Positions 10,888-21,523 of a DNA stretch of 64,000 nucleotides are shown here, piece after piece. The stretch spans positions 22,373-86,372 of the forward strand of contig MNCI01001036.1 in NCBI GenBank assembly GCA_015680685.1. Reading direction: 5' to 3'. The notes beneath the pieces were generated by a model. That model had not been told where the DNA came from. It did no database searches and saw nothing but the letters and a program-made list of their open reading frames with translations. Numbering within the stretch: the first letter of the stretch is position 1; every line of letters starts with the position of its first letter. Source of the DNA: Gnetum montanum (lineage: Eukaryota; Streptophyta; Gnetopsida; Gnetales; Gnetaceae). The position numbers and the translations under genes were made by a program.

Positions 10888-11563
10888 TGATGAGTCATAG
10901 TTTGGTTGTCTACATCGACAAGGCCTTGTCGATTGGGCCTCGTTGATGAGGCCTTGTCAATGCAGTGTTGGTTTTCAACTATAAATACGCATTTACTCGT
11001 CACATTTATGGCATTAGAGATTTTCATTGCAGCGAAGCTCTTGCAGTTTTTCCATTTGAAAGTTAGAATTTTCCTCCTGAGTGCCTATAGCAAGAGTCAT
11101 TGAGTGTACGGATCTTTATTCGAGCATTGTTGTACTTGAGCACGATACTATGTGTGGTAATCAAGATGAGCTTTCTGATAAACCTTGTAGCACTTTAGAT
11201 AGATTAACTATTTCATTTATGCATTTAATGTTTTTAGTTATTTATTAAATTTTTTCCAGAAATTAAGTTAATGAAGCAATTAAACAAGATAGATTAAACA
11301 CATAAGTATGACCACTTCGAGTGTAACACATATTCGCTTGGTAATCCTAGTAGAATTATTACTTGATATACCCAGTAGCATAGCGCTTGGTCACCCAGTA
11401 GTGGATATGTGGGTTCAGTATGTGTACAGAAAGTGGGATTAGATGCTTATGTTAGGAGTAGTTAGATGCTAGTTAATTAGTTAGTTTGAATTAGTTAATC
11501 TAGTTACTCTTATCTTCATTTGAACACCAAACCATAAAAATACAAAATGATAAAAATTACATG
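10888..11563 (+). mobile_element. 5' LTR of host 2, truncated at its 3' end
   Basis: It begins TGATGAG and follows the LTR at 42,344-43,172 closely, up to TAAAAATTACATG, where another LTR takes over. The U3 has a 20-bp perfect palindrome centred on AAGGCCTT (10,914-10,933). A TATA-like CTATAAATA follows near 10,980. About 150 bp, including U5 and the primer site, is missing. Confidence 0.75.
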
Positions 11564-12342
11564 TGATGAGCCGCAATATCGCGTATGCAATATCGTGTCC
11601 TGCTTGATTGTCTATAAATAAGAGGCAGGTTTCCTTGTTCTGGGGAGTTAGACTTAGACCCTTAGCTAAAATCTTGCAGTTTTACCATTTTAGAGTTAGA
11701 ATAATTCATGTGTGCCTGCAGTAGGAGTCATAAAGTGAACAGATATTTATTCGAGCAATTTGTACCTGAGCACACATTTGTGTACGACAATAAAGATGAA
11801 CTTTGTGATAAACCTTGTAGCATACAGATTAAGCTAAATAGTAATTAATTATTGTTAAATGTTTAAATGCTTTCCTAGTTAATTAATCTCTCTCAACCCT
11901 TGACTCTCCTAGTTAAGTACACTCAGTACGACCACTTCAAGTATGTGTGTAGCACTTGGTAACCCAGTAACGATTAGCATTTGGTAATCCCAGCAATGTT
12001 GCATTGGTTCAGGATGTGTGCGGCAAGTGGGAACGGATGCTGGTGTTAGGAACAATTAGAACTTAGTTAGTGAATAGTTAATGAAAGTTAGTCACTTAGT
12101 TCTCTTCACCTTCCCCTATTAGCATAAAACTTTAAAAAGATAAAAGTTATAAAAATCATATACCTCAAGCCTACTTAACCATACAATCGTGACAATACAA
12201 GTAAGTTTGGGAAGACAACGATTGATTAACCCTGAGTGTTCCATTAAGGTGCATAAGCACTTAGTCCTTGGAGTTTGACTGGATCACATGTGAGATGCTC
12301 ATATTTGTATGGTTGAGTGTAGGGGTACCTCGCCACTCATCA
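11564..12342 (+). mobile_element. second Athila-like LTR, directly abutting the truncated one
   Basis: This is a complete LTR of about 779 bp (TGATGAG ... CTCATCA). Its U3 clearly differs from that of the preceding fragment, but it shares the R/U5 words. It is followed by a primer site and gag, so it acts as the 5' LTR of the coding region downstream. It may be the start of a separate element inserted in the first LTR, with its far end lost, or the product of recombination. Confidence 0.7.
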
Positions 12343-12343
12343 T

Positions 12344-12361
12344 TAGCGTCGTTGTCGGGGA
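12344..12361 (+). other. primer binding site (tRNA-Asp-like)
   Basis: The site reads TAGCGTCGTTGTCGGGGA and lies one base past the LTR end. It differs at a few positions from the usual tRNA-Asp-type site of Athila elements. Confidence 0.7.
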
Positions 12362-14135
12362 CTTAGTTGTTTGTGCACTACGTAGAACATAGGAAATCAT
12401 TCATATTGTTGGGATGCTAGAATGAACCCTTAGGGTTAATCAAGAAAAGATAAGACAATGGTAAATTGCACACCAAACAAGACGAAAATGTTTTCTTCTT
12501 CACACAAAAGCACTTCACCACCTAGGACTAACACAAGAGACAGTCGGTGGCATAACACATGTAACCAAGATCCACCAGTTCCTCAATAGTTTCATGTGGT
12601 ATATACCCATCACGATGAGTATGTACCTAAATTTAACTTTATTCTCCATCAAGATGAACAACTACATTGGAGAGACTTGGAGGGTAACATAGTATTACCT
12701 CCAGACCGAGTAGTCCCCAACATGCTCCTTTGTGCTCTCACATGAATAGGCATGCTACTTTTATATGCGGAATACATTGCATGCGATCATGACACAAGGG
12801 ACTATCATCCCACAGAAGCGCAACGTCAATGGGACTTGTGATAGGAGAGTTACCACACATATTTAAAGGGTAAATGGCCCCATAACGCCCCGCATGTTTT
12901 AAGCAAAATTGGGGATGGTGAACCATTTTGAACAGGTTCCCCACCAAATGATGTTCCCCCTCCTAACGATGGCTAGGAGGTGGTGTATCAAAACCACCAC
13001 TCCATGGTTCACAACCCTGGTTCTGATCCCCATGAACATGAAGTGTTCAATGAGGGAACACAAACACATGATAAGGATGGAACTTCTAATCGTAATCACA
13101 ATAGGGGCAGAGACCACCGAAGAGAAGGTAGAAAACATCATCATGGCGATGGTTCTCCTTCTTCTTCACCTTCATCATCACATTCATCCTCTCCTTCAGT
13201 GTTTGGACATAGTCATAAGGAACATAACCATGAGGATAAAGGAAAACAGAGTGAAAAACATCGATGAGACAGTCGAGAATGAGGACGAGGGAACTCTAAG
13301 GAATCAAGGCATGGAATAAGGGAGAGTAGGGAACTGCGTAGACACCATAGACGCTATGAATGAGATGATGACGAAGAACCCCTACTCGCAAATAGAAGCA
13401 TGCTAGACATAACGGAGGCCATAAGAGTTCCCACAAGGCACCAAAAAGATAGTATGATCAAGAGGTTAGACATGAATAACATCCCACAGTTTGAGGGAGG
13501 ATACAACGCTAATTCTCAATATCACCTACAAGCATTCCATGATGCATGTTCCTTACAAAACATTGAGAACAAATGGAAAAAACTGAAGTCATTCCCAAGG
13601 ACACTAGTAAAAGAAGCGGAAAGCTGGTACTGGTCCTTAGAACTGGAATCCATTCAGAGGTGGAGTACAATCTTAGAACTATTTAATGATAAGTACCAAA
13701 CGTACTCTCGAGTGTCTAACCTGCGAAAGCAAATCCAAGGATGTAAGTAGGGAAATCATGAACCCTTGGATGCTGCCATGGGCCGTTATTATGCACTATT
13801 ACATCGTTGCTCGAGCCATGGTTATTCGCAGTGAGATCAACTACGCCATCTTGTAGATGGACTTAGGCATGAAACAAGGAGAACCCATGGAACATATGCC
13901 CAAGGGAGATTATTAGAGCTTAGGTCTCATCAGGTTCATAGATTGCTAGAGCAAGTAGCTAAGGAAGAAGGGGAGCTATGTAAGAGAGAAAGTGAGGAAG
14001 ATTACAATCGAGATCCTTCCCTCCAAAAAAGGGGAGTAAGATTCTATGAGGAGGAGGAAGAGTCACCACTCGAATAGATGGTGAATAGGAAAGCTTTGCC
14101 ATTCCAAAAATTAACAATAGAGGTATCGGCAAAGG

Positions 14136-15738
14136 TGAAACACCACTAATTTTGGCCTAGCACTTTTAGACAAGAATCAAGCTAAGTCATGCTGCTGCCC
14201 AACATGAGTACAGCGTGACCAAACTTGGAGGCCTCCGAAACAGCCCCTGATGGTCCATGATTCAATAGGCAAGGTCCCCTCAGGGCCCATAGGCGACTGC
14301 ACCAACTTCCAGCATCCAGAATCAAAAGTTTCAGGTTCAAAATGTTTGGTTTTGGCTAAGTACACTTTGGTTACTTTTTCAGACGCTACACAGTGTAAGG
14401 ATTAGCGTCACCAACTTTTGGAGCCCAGAAATTGAGTCAAAATAGGCTAAAATCGAGCATAAGGACCCTCCATGACCTTCACCAAGGTCCCTAGTAGCTC
14501 CCAGCATCCAAAAAATCAAGATTTGGGCCTCAAATATGCCATTTTGACTTGGTGACGCTGAAGTTACTTTCTCAAACGTTGCACAGCGTAAAGATCAGCG
14601 TCACCAACTTTTAGAGCCCCAAAACTGAGCCAAAATGACTTGATTTCAAGGGTGCAAGTCATCCTCAGGGTCCACTATTGATAACTATGGGTCCCAACCT
14701 TCAAAAATTCTAGATTTCCGCTCAAAATTGCAAGTTTTGGAGGTCACACTACAAGTCACACTGCAGGTCACGCTGGGCAGTAAAATTTCTCTTGTTGTAC
14801 ATTTTATTATAAATACCCATTTGTGGGCATGTCAAGCCCTCATGGTCTAAAACACAACAAAAAATATATAATTTTTCAAGCGGGCCAGAGCCGGAGTTAA
14901 TCCTTCTAAATTTTCTTTGAAAATTTTTATTGCTTGAGGGCTTGTTTTTCTAATTTGTTTGTATTTTCATGGGCTTGAATGACCCACAAATTGTAAAATA
15001 CATTGAACCTGGTCAAAGAAAACCCTAGCCAAACCCTAGCCCAACCCTATAAATACCCTATCAATTCACACAAACTAGAAGACAAAAAGAAAAAGATGGA
15101 GGGAGGCAAAAATTGAAGAGATTGGCAATTCTAAAAAATTGGAGAGATTGACAATTCTGAAAAATTGACAATTCTGAAAAAATTGGAGAGATTGACAATT
15201 TTGAAAAAGGACAGAACTTGTAATCCTTGGGCACTCGACACATCTGATTGTTGGCTTCCAAGTTTTTCTCACGTTCATCCCATTTCATCGTTGCATCATT
15301 GTGTCATATCATTCCAGGGCTAGGCGTTTGACTTGCCATCCACACGTGTGCAACTACGCTTTGACCGGTGCATATTCTTGTTTGAACAATACAATACAGT
15401 TTCATCATTACCTCCTATTTATATTATTTACTTTGGTTTATGCTTTGTTTACAATATAGCTCTATTTATGCTTTATTTATAATTCAGTACACTCTGTTTA
15501 CATTTCGTATCACCGTTTGCATTTCGTTTACATCCCGTTTACAATAACCCCAATGCTAGTCATAGCTTACGCTCGGGGAAGTCCTTGGTTGATTTGTGTG
15601 CAGATCATCCAAGGCACTCTGCCTTTGTTTATTTTTCCAGCTTGCCCTCAGGCGAAAGTAGGATCAGCTGTGGCTGCCTGACGATCTCTTGGTGTCTATT
15701 TCCCTTCCAACCTTACACCGAAAATTTAGGACAGTACA
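14136..15738 (+). mobile_element. solo LTR of a Tat-like family with perfect target duplication
   Basis: It starts TGAAACACCACT and ends ATTTAGGACAGTACA, like the giant element's LTR. It is flanked by AAAGG on both sides (14,131-14,135 and 15,739-15,743). No internal region remains, so it is a solo LTR of 1,603 bp left by LTR-LTR recombination. It holds an imperfect tandem duplication of about 190 bp (14,380-14,640), each unit containing the word GCGTCACCAACTTTT. It also has telo-box words by a TATA box at 15,020-15,055, and a CGCCCTCAGGCGAA-like block (about 15,640-15,660) shared with the giant element's LTR. Confidence 0.9.
15020..15056 (+). promoter_or_regulatory. telo-box cluster and TATA box in the solo LTR
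   Basis: Three AACCCTA-type words (AAACCCTAGCC, AAACCCTAGCC-like, CAACCCTAT) run straight into CTATAAATA. In plants, telo-boxes next to TATA often occur in promoters of growth-related genes; here they are probably the LTR promoter. The TATA region of the giant element's LTR also has AAACCCTAA beside it (18,265-18,287, minus strand). Confidence 0.5.
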
Positions 15739-16456
15739 AAAGGTAGACCAAATGTGGGACTCCCTGGATAGTAGGTTTGAAATTGTTCTTAAAATCGTAG
15801 AGGAGTCTAGGGAGCGAGGTAGTGACTATGACAAAAAGAAAAAGACAGAAGTGGACAATGCACATAACAAAGGTAAGGGTAAAATGGCCATCACCGAAGA
15901 GGTTGTGGATTTAGATATGGACAATGACGGTGGATGTGAGATATGCCAATATGACCATCCTAAGGGATTTTGCCCAGTAATCTCACATCTACAAGAGTCT
16001 GGGGTGTATGCGCTCAACCCATGACTTAATAAATGACAAGCACTCTGATGGTTACCTTATCCCCAAGGTAACCTAAGGTAGTTCCATCAACCTTCAACAT
16101 ATTATCCAAGTGGAACTCCACCATAACCTGTTGAGCAACATCAACAGTGGTAATAACCACAGTCATGGGGGATGCCACCACCAAGGCAACAATACCCCTA
16201 CCAGCAACCAGATCCATATGGCTACTACGTGCAGCAGCCAATCTCTTCACGTGACTCTATTGGTCACGTGACACCACAACATCACTATCAAGCTCAAGAG
16301 TATTATAGGACTCCTTCTCCTAGGGGAGATAACCCATAGACATACCATCCTCCAAATCCACCCGCAACTCTCACACCAATAGCTCCATTACCACTTGCTC
16401 TAGTAATGCAAGGGGAACTTTCGACTCAACCGTAGCAACGTAATGCTATAAGGGCT

Positions 16457-17158
16457 ATGAATCTTCAACTCGCTGCTAGTTCTGATAACTGTATGAAGAG
16501 AAGATCTTTCTTCAAAACCAACAGTCCAACCAAGTCCTCACAACCACAAGCAATTGAACCTCTGAATGCCTCTCCATCAAATAAGGCTTCAGAGCTCCCT
16601 TCAAACCAAAAATCAAGCTTAATGCACACGGTTATGTTAACACATGCCATTACTAACTGGATTAAGGAGGGCCACCTTCCCAGGAAATTATCTAACCCCG
16701 GAAGCCTTCTAATCTATCTCCAAGTCATTGGGAATGAACCATGTAAAGCTCTTCTGGACTCAGGTTCTGGAGTCAACTTAATATCATAAGAGATGTACAA
16801 AGCTTGGAACCTGCCTCCATTAAAGAAGAAAAATATTCTCATAGAGCTGGTCGACTAGTCCATCACTGTCCCCTTGGGACTAGTGGAGGACATTGTAACC
16901 ACTGTGTGTGGGTGGTCATACCTAGCTAATTTCCTAGTGATACAAGTAAACAATGATAAAGGGGACTTCCCAATAATCATGGGAAGGACATGGCTAAGTA
17001 CCATAAATGTGTGCCTAGGAATCAACGATCTTTCCCTGGAAATATCTAAGGAAAACACTTTTGGGAAGATCAAGAAGAAGAAGATTCCATGCATCACATA
17101 CAATGATACAAGGTGTGATTTCATACAAGAATGTTCAACATTGCCTACATGCAACTAG
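16457..17158 (+). pseudogene. aspartic protease of host 2
   Basis: This frame continues from gag. It shows the retropepsin active site LLDSGSGVNLIS (about 16,753-16,788), a stop immediately after it, and then the flap/C-terminal part ending in IIMGRTWLS (about 16,975-17,000). A Lys-rich stretch closes the frame. In-frame stops at about 16,788 and 16,855 make it non-functional. The homologous region at 52,231-52,840 has the same order. The sequence up to 17,416 is the linker leading to RT. Confidence 0.75.
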
Positions 17159-17416
17159 TGTGCACAAGAAGTTAACATACAAAAGTGCCTATATGTAACA
17201 ACCACACAACAAGAAGACACCCAATGGTTGATAGTTGATCAATAGAGCAACTCACCAACATGCATGGAACTAACTGAGGGAACAACTTGTGCTCACATTG
17301 AAAGCATAGATGCATTGGAGAAAGAGTGTGGCCAACTTCCAAACCTTAACCTGGGAAACATCAATTGGGGAAAGTTGAAAATTCCTAAAAAGTCAGACAA
17401 AAACCTTAATAAGAGA

Positions 17417-17662
17417 TAGCGTAAACGATGCACAGTGTAAAAGCAAAGCTCAACGTAAACAAGGTAGCGTATGGTTTTTAGAGGGAATTTTTATGAGGGG
17501 GCGTAAATACTGAACAACGTAGATGCTGGACAGTTACAGGCTGGGGTATTAGGCTAGGCAGTGTAACCACTGACGGGTTTCAGCAGGGAGCAGCGTGCAG
17601 TTGGCGGCATAGATGCTTAACAGAGTAGACGCTGGGAAATTTGCAGACAAGGGTTTTAGGAT
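17417..17662 (-). mobile_element. orphan leader fragment beyond the left LTR of Tat-like copy 2
   Basis: This block matches the leader of copy 2 (about 34,030-34,274) base for base in most places, and includes its AGCGTAAAC and GCGTAGACGCTG units. It lies on the outer side of the left LTR, where flanking host sequence would be expected. It ends abruptly at 17,416 in Athila-like sequence. Confidence 0.75.
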
Positions 17663-17680
17663 GCCCTCCTTCTAGCGCCA
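17663..17680 (-). other. primer binding site next to the left LTR
   Basis: It is identical to the sites at 5,869 and 34,275 (TGGCGCTAGAAGGAGGGC on the minus strand). Its presence outside the 3' LTR shows the left LTR once also served as a 5' LTR of a further copy. Confidence 0.75.
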
Positions 17681-17685
17681 GTTTC

Positions 17686-18848
17686 TGTACCGCCTAAAAT
17701 CGTCGGTCTCCGGCTGGAAGGAAAAACAAAGGCTGCGGGATCGCAGGACGCATACAGAAGACCCTACCTTCGCCTGAGGGCGAGCTGGAATGTGACAAAG
17801 GCAGAGTACCTTGGGTGGTCCGCACGTCGATCAGACAAGGATTTCCCCGCGTGTACGCAAAATGCTAATACGCTGGGTTATGCGTAAACGATGTGCGGAT
17901 GTAAACAAGGCAACAGAACAGCATAAAGCATAAATGGATGCAAACAAAGCGTGAGCGTAAACAGGCGTAAACAGTTCATGGGCCAAATTGATGTAAAAAT
18001 GTAAAAGAACTTATGCAGCAAATGTAAACAATCATATTGCAGAGTTAAAGTACAGTGCACCGGTCTAACGTAGTCATGTGGGAACATAAGGCGGACGAAA
18101 AGCCTCGGCGTATACAGGGATGACTCTGGTTCGCAGGGCAGGCGGAGCGTAGAGAGTATCTGCAACGTACAAGGCTTCCAGCGTAAGAGGGTTTTAGCTT
18201 TGGTGCGCAGCGTAAATGTTCTTTGGTATGCTCCGGGATTTTTCCCACCGACTTGGGTAAAGTGGAAAATTAGGGTTTTTATATAGGTTGTTACGCTAGA
18301 CTTGGGTTGGGTGACACGTGGCGCGTTGACCGGGTGCACACAATTTACAAATGTACAATATTATAAGTGTTGGGCGTATACGCCGTATCAGGTCGACGTA
18401 TACGCGAGGCGTATACGCTGGATGTGCTGAGCGTGCGTGAACGTGGGTGAAGATGCTGAGGGTCGGGCGTGTATGCTGATGGATGTTGGGCGTACACGCT
18501 GGACGTATACGTTGATGGATGTCCACTTGCTTCAATCCTTGCTCTTTGGTGTTGTCTTCATTCTGCCTTTGGAGATTCTATCGTCGAGCGTGTGCATCTG
18601 CAGTACCGGGGCGTACACGCTGGGGTGCTGGGCGTATACGCTGTAGGTGCTAGGCGTATACGCTGTAGGTGTGAGCTTGGGCGTATACGCTGGGCGTCTA
18701 CACTAGGGATGTACACTTAGTGAAAATGAAGCCTTTTGTCTTCCAAAGTTGCAATGTGCGACGTCAACTGTAGCCACGGTTGCCTGTGGGTCGCAGGGAC
18801 CTGCTTTTTGCTGGGGAAGTACAAAGCTCGGAATTTTGTGGTGTTTCA
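17686..18848 (-). mobile_element. 3' LTR of Tat-like element copy 2
   Basis: The LTR is about 1,163 bp, TGAAACACC ... GGTACA on the minus strand. At least five perfect or near-perfect GCGTATACGC palindromes lie in U3 (18,370-18,700). On the minus strand the TATA box is CCTATATAAAA (18,277-18,287) and a G-box/ABRE-like GCCACGTGTC lies at 18,313-18,322. It matches the 5' LTR (34,298-35,473) at roughly nine of ten positions in the stretch I compared, and most differences are C/T or G/A. Confidence 0.85.
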
Positions 18849-18862
18849 TTAGCCCCTCTTTG
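18849..18862 (-). other. polypurine tract of Tat-like element copy 2
   Basis: On the minus strand it reads CAAAGAGGGGCTAA, immediately before the 3' LTR's TGAAACACC. Its position and composition fit the plus-strand DNA primer site. This fixes the orientation of copy 2 as minus strand. Confidence 0.75.
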
Positions 18863-19919
18863 TTGACGCTTGGAGGAATCGACCCGAGAAGCGTCGACAA
18901 AGAAGTACAAAACACCACAAGCAACTTGATAAAGACGTTTCCCACTTCCACTCGACGAGACGTCATCACACCGTGTTCAGTAGTACATGGGATTGGGATT
19001 GGGAAATTTGTGGCTGGTAGGAGGATAGAGATCATGGGGATTGGTAGCTACCCAAAACATTGTGTTGTGGACAGGGGATGTTTGGGTATGTGGCATGCTG
19101 ATCCTTGCCAATAGCCAATGTTTTAGCATACTCAGAGTTCAGACATGCAATGTGCGTCCTTTGGTGGAATAGGGCCTTCAGTTAGCTTTCAAGGGAATCC
19201 TGTTGGCGGGGCCAAAGCTACGGGAGGATGTGTTACATGCTTTGGAAGGACAGGGCCATGCTTAGTGTTGAGGAGAGCCTGTTGGCAGGGAGCCAAAGCC
19301 ATGCAACTGGATGCTTTTTGACCATTTTAGACATGAGTACTTGGTTTTGAGACGACTGCCTTCCCGCCTGGGACTTATATGGGAAGTGCCCAGGGTCTCG
19401 TTTTTTCGTTTTTTTTACGGCGTAAACTCTTGCTCTGCTTTTGTACTCATGCGCAGTTGTTGTGCTGCATGTTGCAGCTGCTTTACAGTGGTACAATGTT
19501 TTAGATGTACTAGGCGTGTTGAGGGGATGCCGGGGTAAAATGTGTTGGCGAATGGATAAAGAATTTTGTTGATGAATGGGGATGTACTAGTGAATGGTTT
19601 GATTTAGTCTTGCCAGGTATGCTGCGAACATTGTCTTACCTTGCTGCCTACGGTGAAGTGCATCTTTGTGCGAAACTTCTGGGTGTCATCCTGCAAACAT
19701 AACGGCAAGGAGACAAGAAAAACCATGAGCGAATAGATGAGCTTAGACTTACACGGTGGCCAATGGCGCAGAGATGCTAAAGGAAGGCAGGCACTGTGTT
19801 TAGATGATAGCAATACTGATAAGGGCGATTGATGGCAAGCGATGCAGTGAAGCTGATGAATGAGCATGGCAGCGAAGTGATGTGCCAGATGTGAAATTAC
19901 CAGTTTATAGTCTTGGCAG
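18863..19919 (-). other. untranslated region between integrase and 3' LTR
   Basis: I see no supported gene. Short frames on both strands have no recognisable motif. A repeated phrase (TGTTGGCGGGG / TGTTGGCAGGG followed by CCAAAGC) near 19,203 and 19,270 suggests a small local duplication. Confidence 0.5.
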
Positions 19920-20385
19920 ACTGTCATGGGTTAGTTTTATGTCATAACCCATTGGACATTGCCTGTTTAGCGTCATGATGGACGTTACATTGCCAGTTTC
20001 TAGTCTTAGCGGACTATGGAGAGGCAAGCTAGTTTATAGTCTTAGCAGACCTGATTGGTTAGGACGGTGGTAGTTTATTGTCATGCTAGACGGACGCTAG
20101 TTTATTGTCCTTGCGGACGCTATGGTATCAGTTTATAGTCATAATTCCAGGACTTGTTGTGGTATCAATTTATAGTCGTAATTCCAAGACTTGCTGTGGT
20201 ATCAATTTATAGTCGTAATTCCAGGACTTGTTGTGGTATTAGTTTATACTTGTAATTCCAAGACTTGTTATGGTATCAGTTTATAGTCGTAATTCCAGGA
20301 CTTGCTGTGGTATCAGTTTATAGTCGTAATTCTAGGACTTGCTGTGGTATCAGTTTATAGTCGTAATTTCAGGACTTTTCACGTA
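19920..20385. repeat. AGTTTA-hairpin units and a 37-bp tandem array
   Basis: The first part (19,920-20,125) has six spaced units such as TAGTC-TTAGCG-GACTA at 20,001-20,016. The second part (20,130-20,380) is a tandem array of seven 37-bp units (GGTATCAGTTTATAGTC ... GGACTTGCTGT). Each unit keeps the AGTTTA start and an AGTC/GACT stem around a longer loop. The cluster lies just 3' of the integrase stop on the minus strand. Confidence 0.8.
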
Positions 20386-20398
20386 CCTGAGCTTGTGC

Positions 20399-21523
20399 TT
20401 AGACGTAGAACGATCTTAGATACAAGTGATTGATTGGATTGGTGAGCTCGTTTCCTTCTGTGTCAGCTAACTTGAATGCACCATTGTCAAATGCTTTGAT
20501 GACCACATAAGGCCCTTCCCAGTTGGCTGAGAATTTGTCCGGGTGTTCCCGAACAGTTTTGAGTACGAGGTCGCCTTCGTGGATTGGGCATTTGTTAATG
20601 TCATGCCGATGTCGCTGTCGTTGTTGCTTTTGGTACCATTCGATCTGATCGAGCGCACGTGTGCGTTCCTCTTCCGCCGAGTCGAGGTCAATGATACGTA
20701 GTTTATTGTTTTGCTCATTGTCAAGGAGTCTGGAGAGTGTGATCCTTAATGATGGTACCTATAATTCTAAAGGTAAGACAGCTTCTGAACCGTAAACGAG
20801 ACTGTAGGGGGTTTTACCTGTTGACGTCTGGTGGGTAGTGCGGTAAGCCCATAGTGCATATGTTAATTGTTCGTGCCATTTCCTTTTGCTTTGGGTTAGC
20901 ATTTTCTTAAGTATCGTTATGATCGTCTTATTGGTTGCTTTTGCTTGTCCATTGCTTTGAGGATAGTAAGGGGAGGAAAACGAATGCTTGATCCCTAGAC
21001 TATCATAGAAAGTTTGTGTCTCAGCACTGCTAAATTACAGCCCGTTGTCAGTGATAATTGTCAAAGGGTTGCCAAAACGGATTACAATGTTTTCAAGGAT
21101 GAAATTGCACACGTGTTTAGATGTGGTCTTTCGGAGGGGAACAGCCTCAACCCACTTCGTGAAATATTCAGTGGCGGTTATGATGAAACTGTGCCCTGCA
21201 AAAGATGAGGGTGTTATCAGGCTGATAAGGTCCAATCCCCACTTCTGAAAAGGCCATGTTATTTGTGCTGTGTACAGTTCGTTTGGTGGGACGTGGATCA
21301 AGTTACTATGCTTTTGGCAAGTGTCGCATGTTTTAACCTTTGAGAGACAGTCATATTCCATATGCGGTCAATAGTAGCCTAATCGTCTAATTTTCGTTGC
21401 CATGGCTTTAGGTGCAATGTGTCCTCCACATAGTCTCTCATGTACTTGATCAATAATTGTTTGGGCATTAGCACTACTTACGCATATTAGCAATATACCT
21501 TCGTAGGATCGATGACACAATGT
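20399..21523 (-). pseudogene. int: integrase of Tat-like element copy 2
   Basis: The order on the minus strand is an HHCC zinc-binding domain (HERLCGGH ... CDTCQKH), then the catalytic core with WGLDLI and ITDNG supplying two acidic residues. The third, normally Glu in the NGQAEATNK-type motif, is Lys here (codon at 20,939-20,941). The C-terminal domain has GDLVL and NWEGPYVV motifs and ends at 20,399. Stops occur at about 21,037, 21,366 and in the core. It is a typical retroviral-type integrase, inactivated by both stops and loss of the catalytic Glu. Confidence 0.85.

Larger units (their letters stand above)
12488..16440 (+). pseudogene. gag: gag of host 2, split by a solo LTR
   Basis: The first ATG (12,488) opens a Ser/Thr-rich start, then a YTHHDEYVPKFNFILH segment shared with the other gag copies. 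A Ser/Pro/His-rich region follows (about 13,100-13,260). The gag core is at about 13,400-13,750 (KEAESWYWSLELESIQRW). After the solo LTR the frame resumes at 15,744. It carries a CX2CX3HX4C zinc knuckle (CEICQYDHPKGFC, about 15,930-15,975). A Tyr/Gln/Pro-rich region leads to the protease. Stops near 12,575 and 13,748 and frame changes show it is dead. Confidence 0.75.

Noticed and set aside
10888-11563. Solo LTR
   Set aside because: It lacks its 3' end and pairs with the LTR at 42,344 with matching 5-mers outside, so it is the outer 5' LTR of a nested element.
15020-15056. Telomere repeat remnant
   Set aside because: Only three AACCCTA words occur, each in a different context and directly before a TATA box. 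A telo-box promoter element fits better.
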